Source: Microbacteriaceae bacterium PS02333
GTDB lineage: Bacteria > Actinomycetota > Actinomycetes > Actinomycetales > Microbacteriaceae
Length of the DNA: 40,693 bases
Assembly: GCA_029959665.1 (NCBI GenBank)
Contig: JASCOI010000017.1
Location: 1 to 40,693 of the forward strand
Reading direction: 5' to 3'
Position 1 is the first letter of the stretch, and each line of letters starts with the position of its first letter. This document shows positions 25,200 to 36,998 of the stretch, in pieces. The position numbers and the translations under genes were made by a program. The notes beneath the pieces were generated by a model. The model was not told where the DNA came from. It worked only from the letters and a program-made list of their open reading frames with translations, and searched no databases.

Positions 25200-25295
25200 G
25201 TCCTCTCAGCGGTGGGTCCTCTCCGCGGTGCGTCCTCTCCGCGGTGGGTCCTCTCCGCGGTGCGTCCTCTCCGCGGTGGGTCCTGCCCGCGATGC
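25200..25295. repeat. Six 16-bp tandem repeats in the FHA gene leader
   Basis: Six head-to-tail units, the first and last diverged, follow the plus-strand pattern GTCCTCTCCGCGGTG[G/C]. The last base alternates G and C, giving a 32-bp higher-order unit three times. In the mRNA sense each full unit reads CACCGCGGAGAGGAC, including a purine-rich GGAGAGG that resembles a ribosome-binding site and a CCGCGG palindrome. The block ends 15 bases before the GTG start of the FHA gene. No ATG, GTG or TTG occurs within it in that sense. Unit length is not a multiple of three. Confidence 0.9.
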
Positions 25296-25304
25296 GGTCT
25301 CACA

Positions 25305-25310
25305 ACCGTA
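25305..25310 (-). promoter_or_regulatory. Possible -10 box for the kinase/MoxR cluster (TACGGT)
   Basis: TACGGT fits TANNNT and has GTGACG about 19 bases upstream as a weak -35. Transcription would then start close to the first repeat, so all six 16-bp repeats would lie in the mRNA leader. Confidence 0.35.
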
Positions 25311-25331
25311 GACGATCCGGTGCACGCCCCG

Positions 25332-25886
25332 TCACCCCCACCACTCCGGGCGTGCCCCGGCACGGGCTGATCGATGCACGACGAGCGCCAATGCGTCGTC
25401 CGGCACCACGTCGAGCGCGTACCCGGCTCGGACCTCGGCCTCCGTCAACGCACCGACGGCCCATGAGCACCAGGCACCGAGCGCGACGGCACCCGCGACG
25501 CCCTGACGTTCGTCACGCGGTGAGCCCTGCTGCTTCCAGCCGTGCCAGACCGCGGTGCACCGCGCGCCGGCGGTCCGGATGCGGTCGCGCGACGGGGCCG
25601 GGCCGCGGCCGTGGAACGCCGACGGGGTCGGATCCGTGAAGGGATCGAACGGACGGACCGCCCGCAGGTCCGGTCCGGATGCGGCACCGATGAACCGCAC
25701 CAGGGCCATCCGGGTCGCGAGTGCCGCGCACGCGGTCGCGACGGCCGACCGGCCGGCGGCATCGAGGAGCGCGGTGCCGGGCGCGACGAGCGCGGCGGCG
25801 GCGACCGGCAGGGTCACCGCTGCCGCGATCTCGCGCGGGTGGCGGACGAACGGGGAGCTGGACGATTGTGCGACGTCGAGGTTCAT
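25332..25886 (-). CDS. Hypothetical Ala-rich protein, DUF4192-like C-terminus
   Basis: This is a 184-residue protein with an ATG start and no clear ribosome-binding site. The first half is rich in Ala/Val and includes a region (AAAVTLPVAAAALVAPGTALLDAAG) that could be one or two hydrophobic helices. The final ~50 residues (GAVALGAWCSWAVGALTEAEVRA, then LDVVPDDALALVVHRS) resemble the end of DUF4192 proteins, which often close with a TPR-like helical pair. That is a weak resemblance, not a secure assignment. It lies between broken yaaA and the FHA cluster on the same strand, with about 100 bases separating it from yaaA. Confidence 0.55.
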   Translation of the reverse strand: MNLDVAQSSSSPFVRHPREIAAAVTLPVAAAALVAPGTALLDAAGRSAVATACAALATRMALVRFIGAASGPDLRAVRPFDPFTDPTPSAFHGRGPAPSRDRIRTAGARCTAVWHGWKQQGSPRDERQGVAGAVALGAWCSWAVGALTEAEVRAGYALDVVPDDALALVVHRSARAGARPEWWG

Positions 25887-25985
25887 GCGTCCATCGAAAC
25901 GCGCACCGAGCCTCCAGAGCGGTGACGGAGGCGAGTCCGTGGTGACCGCGACGGACAGCGGTGCCTGTGGAGGAACGGCCGCCGC

Positions 25986-26799
25986 TCAGACGGAGGCCGG
26001 CTCCAGGCTCTCCGCGACCAGGTCCCACCCGGTGTCCGAGCGCTCGACCGACACGCCCACGGACGTCGCCCACGCGACGAGGTCGTCCATCGAACCGATC
26101 GACGCACCGGTCCGAGCCAGCAACGACACCAGCCGGCCCTTCGCGGTCTTGTTCCAGTGGTTCAGCGCCTTCCGGCGGCCGCTGCCGTCGACGCTCACGA
26201 CCCGCAGGGCGATGGCGCCGTCGACCGGGCCGAGCGCACGGTAGCCCTCCGAGCGCAGGTCCAGGACCAGTCCCCCGCTCCTGGTGGACAACGCTGCGGT
26301 CGCGACTGCGGGCCAGTGCGACGCGAGGCGCAACGACCCGAGGCGCGAGTCGTGCGACAACCGGTAGGCCGGGATCATGTCCCCCGCGCCGATCGGCCCG
26401 AACATCGCGGACTGGACGACCACGTGCCGGTACCACCAGGCTCGCTCCGCAGCCGACGCCGACGGGACGTCGAGCGGGTCGTAGAGCACGCCGGTGTACC
26501 GCTCGATCGCCGGCAACGTCGGTGACGTGTCCAGGGAGAGGTTCCGGAACCGCTCGGCGATCGACTTCGGCCCGAGCTTGAGCGCCGTCCGCGCGGTGGA
26601 CTCCTCGGAACTGACGGAGCGGGGCCCGGCGGGCCCCCCCGCCCCCGCGCGGGGGGGGATCCGGCCCCCGAGCCCCCCCGCCGCCCCGCTCTCGGGTCAG
26701 TTCCGGGAACGAGAGCCCACCCAGGTCGAGGGCGGATCCCGTGTCCCCGCCCTCCCGCTTCGTCTCCGAAGGCGGGAGGAGGACGGTCAGTCCGGTCAG
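25986..26799 (-). pseudogene. yaaA: YaaA-family peroxide stress protein, interrupted by a G/C block
   Basis: YaaA (DUF328) proteins limit iron-driven oxidative damage. The N-terminal half is clear upstream of 26690 (LTVLLPPSETKREGGD, then LDLGGLSFPELT). The C-terminal half runs from about 26620 to the stop (ALKLGPKSIAERFRN, AIERYTGVLYDPLD, LSHDSRLGSLRL, LNHWNKTAKGRL, ending ...LEPASV). The two halves are in different frames, and between them lies a ~62-base block of almost pure G/C where about ten ordinary residues are expected. The gene is therefore broken as written, more likely by sequence error than mutation. No ATG, GTG or TTG start is visible; CTG 26799 or 26790 would give the family N-terminus. 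It begins at the atpC stop. Confidence 0.8.
26627..26688. other. Low-complexity G/C block inside yaaA
   Basis: This block has long runs of G and C with almost no A or T, including a perfect 14-base CCCCCGCGCGGGGG palindrome. It matches no YaaA residues and shifts the reading frame, while both flanks encode recognisable YaaA. It resembles the two contig ends and is probably a badly resolved join or hard-to-sequence stretch. Confidence 0.75.
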
Positions 26800-27059
26800 G
26801 AGGCCAGCGCGGCCTGCCGCGCCACGATCGTGACCGTGTCGTGCTCGACCGAGAGGAACCCGTCCTCAGCGTCGACCGCGACGGTCGAACCGTCGGCCCG
26901 CGTGATGCGGACCTGGCCCTGGGCGAGGATCGCGAGCATCGGCTCGTGACCCGCCAGGATGCCGACCTGGCCTTCTGTCGTGCGTGCGACGACCATGGTG
27001 GTGTCGCCCGTCCAGACCTCGCGGTCCGCCGAGACGACACTCACGGTGAGACCCGCCAT
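26796..27059 (-). CDS. atpC: ATP synthase F1 epsilon subunit
   Basis: This 87-residue epsilon subunit forms part of the central stalk and regulates ATP hydrolysis. The family pattern is visible: LTVSVVSADREVWTGD, ARTTEGQVGILAGHEPMLAIL and the closing DTVTIVARQAAL strand. It is a short form lacking the long C-terminal helical hairpin of the E. coli protein, as is common in actinobacteria. The ATG at 27059 lies 1 base after the atpD stop. It is the last gene of the atp operon, and its stop overlaps the apparent beginning of yaaA. Confidence 0.94.
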   Translation of the reverse strand: MAGLTVSVVSADREVWTGDTTMVVARTTEGQVGILAGHEPMLAILAQGQVRITRADGSTVAVDAEDGFLSVEHDTVTIVARQAALAS

Positions 27060-27060
27060 G

Positions 27061-29465
<2,405 letters not shown>

Positions 29466-31094
29466 CTAGCGACGACCCTTGACGATCTGCTCCTGGTCCA
29501 CGTCCTCGGCGTCAGCGGCGTCGAACTGCTCGGACCCGAGCGTCTTGCCGTCGCTCGTCTGGAAGCTCTTCGAGAACTCGTCGATCTGCTTCGACATCTC
29601 GGCAACGGTCTCGTCGCTGAGCTGGTTCGTCTCGCGCAGCGTCGTGAGGACGTCGGAGTTGCGACGCAGGTGGTCGAGAAGCTCGGACTCGAAGCGGAGC
29701 ACGTCCGACACGGGGACCGTGTCGAGCTTGCCGTTCGTGCCGGCCCAGATCGAGACGACCTGCTCCTCGACCGGGTACGGCGAGTACTGCGGCTGCTTGA
29801 GGAGTTCGGTCAGACGCGCACCACGGTCGAGCTGACGACGCGACGCCTGGTCGAGGTCGGACGCGAACATCGCGAACGCCTCGAGCGAGCGGTACTGCGC
29901 GAGCTCGAGCTTCAGCGTGCCGGAGACCTTCTTGATCGACTTCACCTGGGCGTCACCACCGACGCGGGACACCGAGATGCCCACGTCGACGGCCGGACGC
30001 TGGTTCGCGTTGAAGAGGTCCGACTGCAGGAAGATCTGGCCGTCGGTGATGGAGATGACGTTGGTCGGGATGTACGCCGAGACGTCGTTCGCCTTGGTCT
30101 CGATGATCGGGAGACCCGTCATCGAGCCGGCGCCGAGCTCGTCGGACAGCTTCGCGCAACGCTCCAGCAGACGGGAGTGCAGGTAGAAGACGTCACCCGG
30201 GTAGGCCTCGCGTCCCGGCGGACGACGCAGGAGGAGCGACACCGCACGGTAGGCCTCTGCCTGCTTCGACAGGTCGTCGAAGATGATGAGGACGTGCTTG
30301 CCCTGGTACATCCAGTGCTGGCCGATGGCCGAGCCGGTGTACGGGGCGAGGTACTTGAAGCCGGCCGGGTCGGATGCCGGGGCGGCGACGATGGTGGTGT
30401 ACTCCATCGCGCCGGCGTCCTCGAGCGCACCCTTCACGGAGGCGATCGTCGAACCCTTCTGACCGATGGCGACGTAGATGCAGCGGACCTGCTTGTCCTC
30501 GTCGCCGGACTCCCAGTTGGCCTTCTGGTTGATGATCGTGTCGATCGCGATGGCCGTCTTGCCGGTCTGGCGGTCGCCGATGATCAGCTGACGCTGGCCG
30601 CGGCCGACGGGGATCATCGCGTCGATGGCCTTGATGCCGGTCTGCAGCGGCTCGTGCACCGACTTGCGCGACATGACGCCGGGTGCCTGGAGCTCGAGGG
30701 CACGGCGGCCCTCTGCGACGATCTCGCCGAGGCCGTCGATCGGGGCGCCGAGCGGGTCGACGACGCGACCGAGGAAGCCGTCGCCGACGGGGGCGGAGAG
30801 GACCTCACCGGTACGGGTGACTTCCTGGCCCTCTTCGACACCGGCGAACTCGCCGAGCACGATGGCGCCGATCTCGTCCTCGTCCAGGTTCTGGGCCAGG
30901 CCGAGCGTGCCGTCCTCGAAACGGATGAGCTCGTTGGCCATGACGCCGGGGAGGCCTTCGACGTGGGCGATGCCGTCACCGGCGTCGGTGACGTGCCCGA
31001 CCTCGGCCGTGGAGGCCTTCGTCGGCTCGTAGTTCGAGACGAAGTCCTTCAGGGCATCACGGATCTCATCGGGGCTGATGGTGATGTCTGCCAT
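29466..31094 (-). CDS. atpA: ATP synthase F1 alpha subunit
   Basis: This is the 542-residue nucleotide-binding, non-catalytic subunit of F1. The P-loop is [13 protein letters not shown] with Lys179, Walker B lies in [12 protein letters not shown], and the arginine finger lies in the [16 protein letters not shown] segment. The C-terminus extends ~25 residues past the helical domain in an acidic tail ([18 protein letters not shown]), as in other actinobacteria. A ribosome-binding site (AAGGAAAA) precedes the ATG. The preceding 107-base gap to atpH contains two hairpins. Confidence 0.98.
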   Translation of the reverse strand: MADITISPDEIRDALKDFVSNYEPTKASTAEVGHVTDAGDGIAHVEGLPGVMANELIRFEDGTLGLAQNLDEDEIGAIVLGEFAGVEEGQEVTRTGEVLSAPVGDGFLGRVVDPLGAPIDGLGEIVAEGRRALELQAPGVMSRKSVHEPLQTGIKAIDAMIPVGRGQRQLIIGDRQTGKTAIAIDTIINQKANWESGDEDKQVRCIYVAIGQKGSTIASVKGALEDAGAMEYTTIVAAPASDPAGFKYLAPYTGSAIGQHWMYQGKHVLIIFDDLSKQAEAYRAVSLLLRRPPGREAYPGDVFYLHSRLLERCAKLSDELGAGSMTGLPIIETKANDVSAYIPTNVISITDGQIFLQSDLFNANQRPAVDVGISVSRVGGDAQVKSIKKVSGTLKLELAQYRSLEAFAMFASDLDQASRRQLDRGARLTELLKQPQYSPYPVEEQVVSIWAGTNGKLDTVPVSDVLRFESELLDHLRRNSDVLTTLRETNQLSDETVAEMSKQIDEFSKSFQTSDGKTLGSEQFDAADAEDVDQEQIVKGRR

Positions 31095-31120
31095 GGGATT
31101 TTCCTTATTGGTTTCCGGGG

Positions 31121-31161
31121 CCCTTCGGCTCCGAGAGGGTGATGCTGTCCGATCAGGACAG
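31121..31161 (-). promoter_or_regulatory. Two hairpins in the atpH-atpA gap
   Basis: On the minus strand the atpA leader can form a 6-bp stem CTGTCC-GGACAG with a 5-base loop (31145-31161). Closer to atpA there is a second stem pairing CCCT and TCG with CGA and AGGG around a 4-base loop (31121-31139). Their position before the three-copy alpha subunit suggests mRNA processing or translational tuning. They could also be neutral. Confidence 0.4.
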
Positions 31162-31201
31162 TTCCCGTTGTGGACTTGGGGTGTCGGGTACGACCGTACG
31201 C

Positions 31202-31996
31202 TCAGCCCGCGAGCTGGAGCCGGAGGTCGGCGAGGCGCGTGGACACGGTGCCGTCGATGACGTCGCCGCCGACCTGCACCCGGACCCCGCCGACGACCTT
31301 GGGGTCGACGACGTGGTTGACGATGATGTCCTTGCCGTAACGCGCCGACAGCCCACGGGCGACACGAGCCGCCTGTGCCTCCGACAGCGCCGTCGCGGTG
31401 ATGACCGTGGCCACGACCTTCTCGGCCTGGTCGGCGACGATGCGCGAGGCATCTCGGACCAGTTCACCGATCCGGCGGCCGCGGGGCTGCTGGACGAGTG
31501 CCGACAGGATCGTCACCGTCTGCGCCGACGACTTGCCGCCGATGAGGCGCTCGACGAGCGCGCTCTTCTCAGCGGGGCTGCCGAGCTTCGTGCCGAGCGC
31601 GAGCTCGAGGCCCGCGTCGGACCGGACGGCGGTCTCGAAGGCGAAGAGCTCCGCCTCGATCGAGGTGCCGGGGTCGGCGGTGGCCGCGACGGCACGGATA
31701 CCCGCGTCCTCGATGCCGGCGAGCAGGTCCTGCTGGGAGGACCAGCGCGCGCCGGCGACCGCCGTCAGGACGGCCCGCGTGGTGGTCGCCTGCCCGGCGA
31801 AGACGCGGTCGATGACCGCCTTCTTGCCGACGACGTCCGCCGTGGGGTCGGCGAGCAGCGTGAGGAGCTGCGAAGAACCGGCGACCACTCGCCCTGCGGC
31901 GAGGATCTCAGCACCGGTCGCCAGGTCGGCGCTCCCGCCGAGTTCGGCGAGGACCGCCTGCGTCGACGAGAGTGCTGAACGAGTGGCGCTCCGCAT
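31202..31996 (-). CDS. atpH: ATP synthase F1 delta subunit
   Basis: This is the 264-residue delta subunit, which links F1 to the peripheral stalk. It is longer than the ~177-residue E. coli protein, matching the actinobacterial form with an extra N-terminal portion. It is not fused to a b-type domain as in mycobacteria. The conserved C-terminal part reads [33 protein letters not shown]. It is helical and Ala-rich throughout. The start is 2 bases after the atpF stop. Confidence 0.95.
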   Translation of the reverse strand: MRSATRSALSSTQAVLAELGGSADLATGAEILAAGRVVAGSSQLLTLLADPTADVVGKKAVIDRVFAGQATTTRAVLTAVAGARWSSQQDLLAGIEDAGIRAVAATADPGTSIEAELFAFETAVRSDAGLELALGTKLGSPAEKSALVERLIGGKSSAQTVTILSALVQQPRGRRIGELVRDASRIVADQAEKVVATVITATALSEAQAARVARGLSARYGKDIIVNHVVDPKVVGGVRVQVGGDVIDGTVSTRLADLRLQLAG

Positions 31997-31998
31997 GC

Positions 31999-32565
31999 TC
32001 AGCGCTCCGTCTCTGCCTGCGACGCCTGCGCGTCCTTCGACGACTCAAGGTCGGCGAGGAAGCGGTCGACGACCGCGGTGGCCTTGGCGTCGTCCTTGAG
32101 GGACTCGCCGATGACACCGGACGCGAGGTCGAGTGCGAGCGAGCCGACCTCGGTGCGGAGCGACTGGAGCGCGCTCTGGCGCTCTGCCTCGATCTGCGCC
32201 TGGGCGTTCGACGTGATGCGCGCGGCGTCGGCAGCAGCCTGCTCGCGGACCTCGTTGCCGATCGCCGTGGCGTCCGCACGGGCCTGCTCGCGGATGCGGG
32301 AGGCCTCGGCACGGGCGTCGGCGAGCTGCTTGTTGTACTCCTCGAGCGCAGCAGCAGCCTGCTCCTGAGCGGCCTCGGCCTTCTTGATGCCGCCTTCGAT
32401 GGCCTCGGTGCGCTCATCGAGCATCTTCGTGATGCGCGGCGTGACGATACGCCAGAACACCAGGAAGATGATGACGAAGGCCACCGCAGACCACACGATG
32501 TCGTACACCGGCGGGATCAGCGGATTGTGGGTCTCCTCCGCCGCGATGATGAGTGCGTTCTGCAT
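31999..32565 (-). CDS. atpF: ATP synthase Fo b subunit
   Basis: This 188-residue b subunit forms the peripheral stalk. One N-terminal membrane helix (YDIVWSAVAFVIIFLVFWRIV, about residues 21-41) is followed by a long charged coiled coil rich in Ala, Glu, Gln and Arg, ending near residue 175. It begins MQNALIIAAEETHNP, a typical actinobacterial short exposed N-terminus. It starts 9 bases after the atpE stop. Only one b-type gene is present, so the stalk is probably a homodimer. Confidence 0.96.
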   Translation of the reverse strand: MQNALIIAAEETHNPLIPPVYDIVWSAVAFVIIFLVFWRIVTPRITKMLDERTEAIEGGIKKAEAAQEQAAAALEEYNKQLADARAEASRIREQARADATAIGNEVREQAAADAARITSNAQAQIEAERQSALQSLRTEVGSLALDLASGVIGESLKDDAKATAVVDRFLADLESSKDAQASQAETER

Positions 32566-32574
32566 CGAGGAACC

Positions 32575-33733
<1,159 letters not shown>

Positions 33734-33838
33734 GTCATGGCACGCGATGGTGGACTGTGTGGAGGCTCGTCCGCTCCGAGCATGGCTCCGGGCGCGGACT
33801 CCTCAAACCCTATCAGGTGTCAGAGCCTTCCCGGGCTC

Positions 33839-34315
33839 TCAGACGCGTGGGTCGTCCTTCTCAGCGTCCGCAGAGCCGGGCAGGGGCACGTCGATCGGCA
33901 CGCGCCCCTTGGCGATGACCGTGACGTCGATCACGAGCGACCCGATGACGCCGACGATGATCGCGATCGCGAGCACCGGCGTGTTCACCCAGTCCCGGTC
34001 CTTGAGCAGCACCAGCACCACGATGAAGAGCACGAACTTCACGAGGAACATCCCCATGATCGTGCCGAAGAAGGCGCCGGAGATCATCTGCCCGCGGGAG
34101 AACCGGATCGCCAGCAGGACGCTCACGGCCGTCAGCCCGCAGAACACGACGCTCATAACGGCACCGATGAGCCCGCCGACCAGCCCGGGAGTCCCTGCGA
34201 CGAAGAAGCCGACGACTCCCCCGACGACGGCGAGGGCGACCGCGAGCACGGCCCCCTGCACGAGGATGCGGCGGAAGAGCGGGCTGACGTGGTCGAGGCC
34301 GTTCGGCGTGGTCAC
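33839..34315 (-). CDS. AtpI-like small membrane protein
   Basis: This is a 158-residue protein with four hydrophobic helices (about residues 17-40, 45-68, 85-105 and 113-133) and a short charged C-terminal tail. Its position directly before atpB and its size fit the ATP synthase subunit I / AtpI class, a poorly conserved group thought to help c-ring assembly or Mg2+ supply. Sequence similarity alone does not establish this. The GTG start overlaps the preceding glycosyl-phosphate transferase gene as GTGA. Confidence 0.75.
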   Translation of the reverse strand: MTTPNGLDHVSPLFRRILVQGAVLAVALAVVGGVVGFFVAGTPGLVGGLIGAVMSVVFCGLTAVSVLLAIRFSRGQMISGAFFGTIMGMFLVKFVLFIVVLVLLKDRDWVNTPVLAIAIIVGVIGSLVIDVTVIAKGRVPIDVPLPGSADAEKDDPRV

Positions 34316-35544
34316 GAGGCGTCTCCTGGGGTCGGGATGTCGCGGGTGGCTGCTGCGCGGTCGAGCGGGTCGAGCCGGGCATCGACGGCGGCGCCGGTTC
34401 CGGCACGGCTCTGGGCGGCGATCTCGGCGCGCTTCCGGCCGAGCGGGGCGAACGTCGCGATCGCGCAGATCGTGAACCCGACCGCCACGAAGGCCACGAC
34501 CCACCACCACTGCAGGAACAGGAACAGCAGACAGCCGATCGCGACGGTCGCCGTCCACGCGTAGAAGATCAGCACGGCGTGGAAGTGCGAGTGGCCCATG
34601 TCGAGCAGCCGGTGGTGCAGGTGCTTCCGGTCGGCCGAGAACGGCGACTTCCCCGCGCTCAGTCGCCGGACGACGGCGAGCCCGAAGTCGAGGATCGGCA
34701 CGATGAGGATCGCGAACGGCAACAGGATCGGGATGAACGCCGGCAGCAGGTCGGTCCGGGTGCGCACGGCCGCCGGGTCGATGTTGCCCGTGATCGACAC
34801 GGCGCTCGTGGCCATCAGGAAGCCCACGAGCAGCGCGCCGGCATCCCCCATGAAGAGCTTCGCCGGGTGCCAGTTCAGGATGAGGAACCCGAAGCACGCG
34901 CCGACGAGGACGGCCGTCAGCAGCGACGGCAGGTTGAAGAAGAACTCGGTCTGCACGACCACGCGGTTGATGAAGAACGTGTAGAGGAAGAACACCCCGC
35001 CGGCGATGATCGCGACACCGGCGACGAGGCCGTCGAGCCCGTCGATGAAGTTGACGGCGTTCATCACCAGCACGACCGCGAGGACCGTGAAGATCAGGCT
35101 CATGTAGGACGAGCCGACGCCGAGCGTGTTGCCGATCGGCAGCGACACGATCGCGACGCCCTGCCACGCGAGGATCCCCGCGGCGATGATCTGTCCGGCG
35201 AGCTTCGTCATCCAGTCGAGGTCCCAGATGTCGTCGGCGACACCGAGCACCACGATGATCGTCGCCCCGGCGAGCACCGCCAGCACGCGCCCGGGTTCGG
35301 CGAACACCAGGCGGAAGTAGTCCACACCGGCGATCTCGGGGAACAGGAACCACGCACACAGCAGCGACACCATCACGCCGACGAACATCGCGATCCCGCC
35401 GAGCCGCGGCGTCGGGGTGCGATGCACGTCGCGCTCGCGGACCTTCGGGTACCACTTGTACTTCAGGCCGAGCTTCCAGACCAGCAGGCTGACCAGGAAG
35501 CTCACCACCGCGGAGATGAGCCCCGCGAGCAGGTAGTACTTCAC
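34312..35544 (-). CDS. wecA: Undecaprenyl-phosphate GlcNAc-1-phosphate transferase (WecA/TagO family)
   Basis: This is a 410-residue polytopic enzyme that transfers a sugar-1-phosphate, usually GlcNAc, to undecaprenyl phosphate to start wall polymer synthesis. Family motifs include RDVHRTPTPRLGG, VLGVADDIWDLD (Asp pair), NAVNFIDGLDGLVAG, FMGDAGALLVGF and the sugar-nucleotide motif KHLHHRLLDMGHSH. About eleven membrane helices are visible. The C-terminal ~45 residues are a disordered cytosolic tail. The GTG start overlaps the sua5 stop as GTGA. Placement between sua5 and atpI/atpB is the standard actinobacterial arrangement. Confidence 0.93.
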   Translation of the reverse strand: MKYYLLAGLISAVVSFLVSLLVWKLGLKYKWYPKVRERDVHRTPTPRLGGIAMFVGVMVSLLCAWFLFPEIAGVDYFRLVFAEPGRVLAVLAGATIIVVLGVADDIWDLDWMTKLAGQIIAAGILAWQGVAIVSLPIGNTLGVGSSYMSLIFTVLAVVLVMNAVNFIDGLDGLVAGVAIIAGGVFFLYTFFINRVVVQTEFFFNLPSLLTAVLVGACFGFLILNWHPAKLFMGDAGALLVGFLMATSAVSITGNIDPAAVRTRTDLLPAFIPILLPFAILIVPILDFGLAVVRRLSAGKSPFSADRKHLHHRLLDMGHSHFHAVLIFYAWTATVAIGCLLFLFLQWWWVVAFVAVGFTICAIATFAPLGRKRAEIAAQSRAGTGAAVDARLDPLDRAAATRDIPTPGDAS

Positions 35545-36215
35545 GTGACGAGGTCGGCCCCGACGACCCGTTCGATCTCCGAGTCCGGGATGACGCCGTG
35601 CCGCACGATGCGCAGCCCGTCACCGGTGGAGAGCCCGGTGGCGTCGACGATGGTGGACCCGGTCGACGCCTCGAACCCGTCGTGCGGCTCGAGGGAACCC
35701 CCGTCGAGGTAGACGGACACGCTGTCACCGAGCATCGACTCGGCGGCGTCGATCGTCATCGCGGCAGGGTCGCCCGTCGAGTTCGCCGACGACACCGCCA
35801 GCGGGCCGACCTCCTGCAGGAGCTCGAGCGCGATCCGGGAGTCCGGCATGCGGAGCGCGACCGTGCCGCGGGTCTCCCCCAGGTCCCAGTCCAGGGAGGG
35901 TTGCGCGTGCAGGATCACGGTCAAACCGCCCGGCCAGAACTCGGCGACCAGGTCGCGCACCTGCTGCGGGACCTCGCTCGCGAGCGCGTCGAGCGTCGGC
36001 GGACCGGGGATGAGGACCGGCGGCGGCGACTGCCGGGTCCGTCCCTTGGCGTCGAGGAGCCGCTGGACGGCTGCCGCGTCGAAGGCGTCAGCCGCGAGGC
36101 CGTAGACGGTGTCGGTGGGGACGACGACGAGTTCTCCCCGGCCGAGTGCGGCACGTGCGAGCCGCATCCCGGTCAGGAGTCCGTCGGGGTCGGTGCAGTC
36201 GTATCGGGATGCCAT
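35541..36215 (-). CDS. L-threonylcarbamoyladenylate synthase (Sua5/YrdC family)
   Basis: This 224-residue enzyme makes threonylcarbamoyl-AMP for the t6A modification of tRNAs. Visible motifs are VVVPTDTVYGLAADA, LLDAKGRTRQSPPPVLI, FWPGGLTVILHA, GTVALRMPDS and VSSANSTGDPA. The core ends with a short C-terminal extension, and no full Sua5 domain follows. The ATG at 36215 is chosen because the family N-terminus begins just after it and TATCAT lies 9 bases upstream. Upstream extension would overlap the divergent HAD gene. It is followed by wecA with a 4-base overlap. Confidence 0.92.
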   Translation of the reverse strand: MASRYDCTDPDGLLTGMRLARAALGRGELVVVPTDTVYGLAADAFDAAAVQRLLDAKGRTRQSPPPVLIPGPPTLDALASEVPQQVRDLVAEFWPGGLTVILHAQPSLDWDLGETRGTVALRMPDSRIALELLQEVGPLAVSSANSTGDPAAMTIDAAESMLGDSVSVYLDGGSLEPHDGFEASTGSTIVDATGLSTGDGLRIVRHGVIPDSEIERVVGADLVT

Positions 36216-36224
36216 GACTCGACG

Positions 36225-36230
36225 ATGATA
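36225..36230. promoter_or_regulatory. Overlapping divergent -10 boxes of sua5 and the HAD gene
   Basis: On the minus strand TATCAT lies 9 bases before the sua5 ATG, fitting a leaderless start. On the plus strand the same bases plus one read GATAGT, a possible -10 for the HAD gene, whose GTG start is ~22 bases on. The two promoters would compete for the same stretch. Confidence 0.4.
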
Positions 36231-36252
36231 GTGCGACACAATGGAGGACATC

Positions 36253-36900
36253 GTGAACGAGACGCCAGCGCCCCGACTCCTGTTCCTCTTCGACATGGAC
36301 GACGTGCTCGTCCGCTACGACTGGAAGACCCGGATGGCCGGGCTGACCGACCTCACCGGGCACGAGCTCGACGAGCTCCGCCGCCGGTGGTGGCTCACCG
36401 GCAACGAGTCCCGTGCCGAGGCCGGACACTTCCCGGACGGCGACGCGTACCTCGCCGCGTTCGCGGCCGCGATGGAGTGCGAGGTCCCGGAGACGGAGTG
36501 GGCGCGGATCCGCGGTTCCGCGATGACCGAGCTCCCGCAGCGCATCGAGGCGGTCCGCATCGCCAGCGAGCACGGGCGTGTCGCGCTCCTCACCAACAAC
36601 GGCCCCCTCGCCGGCCGCTGGATCCACCAGTGGGCGCCGTCACTCCCGCCGCTGTTCGGCGAGCACCTCGACACGTCGAGCAACTTCGGTGCGCGCAAGC
36701 CCGAGCCCGAGGTCTTCCTGCGCGCACTGGAACACCACGGTGCGCGACCGGAGGACACCTTCTTCGCCGACGACATGCCCGAGAACATCGAGGGCGCCAG
36801 GAGCGTCGGCATCCACGCGGTGCTGGTGGAGCACGACACCGACCTGCGCGAGGCGGTCCGGGAGTTCGTCGCGCGTTCTGTCCCATCGCACGTGCACTAG
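36253..36900 (+). CDS. HAD-family hydrolase
   Basis: This is a ~215-residue haloacid dehalogenase superfamily phosphatase. Motif I is LFDMDDVLVRYD with the nucleophile Asp and acid/base Asp; motif II is LLTNNG; motif III Lys lies in ARKPEPEVFL; motif IV is FFADDMPENI with the metal-binding Asp pair. A helical cap follows motif I. The GTG at 36253 has GGAGG 5 bases upstream; an ATG 12 bases earlier is possible but contains that site. The substrate is unknown. It is oriented opposite to its neighbours and separates sua5 from prmC. It ends just before a strong hairpin and repeat block. Confidence 0.9.
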   Translation: MNETPAPRLLFLFDMDDVLVRYDWKTRMAGLTDLTGHELDELRRRWWLTGNESRAEAGHFPDGDAYLAAFAAAMECEVPETEWARIRGSAMTELPQRIEAVRIASEHGRVALLTNNGPLAGRWIHQWAPSLPPLFGEHLDTSSNFGARKPEPEVFLRALEHHGARPEDTFFADDMPENIEGARSVGIHAVLVEHDTDLREAVREFVARSVPSHVH

Positions 36901-36910
36901 GAAGCCGAAT

Positions 36911-36949
36911 CGCGCGTAGGAGGTCGGAACGTCTGACCTCCTACGCGCG
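36911..36949. terminator. 15-bp perfect hairpin between convergent genes
   Basis: CGCGCGTAGGAGGTC (36911-36925) pairs perfectly with 36935-36949, and the 9-base interior can add two pairs and a G-U. It lies 10 bases after the HAD stop and ~76 bases from the prmC stop on the other strand. It probably acts as a bidirectional terminator although no T tract follows. Confidence 0.6.
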
Positions 36950-36996
36950 CTTCGTCCACCTACGCGCGAATCGGTCACCTACGCGCGATTCGGCAA
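36940..36996. repeat. Three 19-bp tandem repeats with an inverted fourth copy
   Basis: The core CCTACGCGCG recurs at 36940, 36959 and 36978, exactly 19 bases apart; copies two and three continue as A[A/T]TCGG. The inverted sequence CCGAATCGCGCGTAGG at 36905-36920 is a perfect 16-base reverse complement of 36978-36993. The arms can therefore pair in more than one way, including the local 15-bp hairpin. Confidence 0.85.
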
Positions 36997-36998
36997 GA

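Noticed and set aside
25200..25295. Possible CRISPR array
   Set aside because: Units are 16 bp and head-to-tail with no spacers, and no cas genes are present.
36940..36996. Attachment site of an integrated element
   Set aside because: There is no integrase, tRNA or phage gene nearby; the repeats fit an intergenic structural element better.
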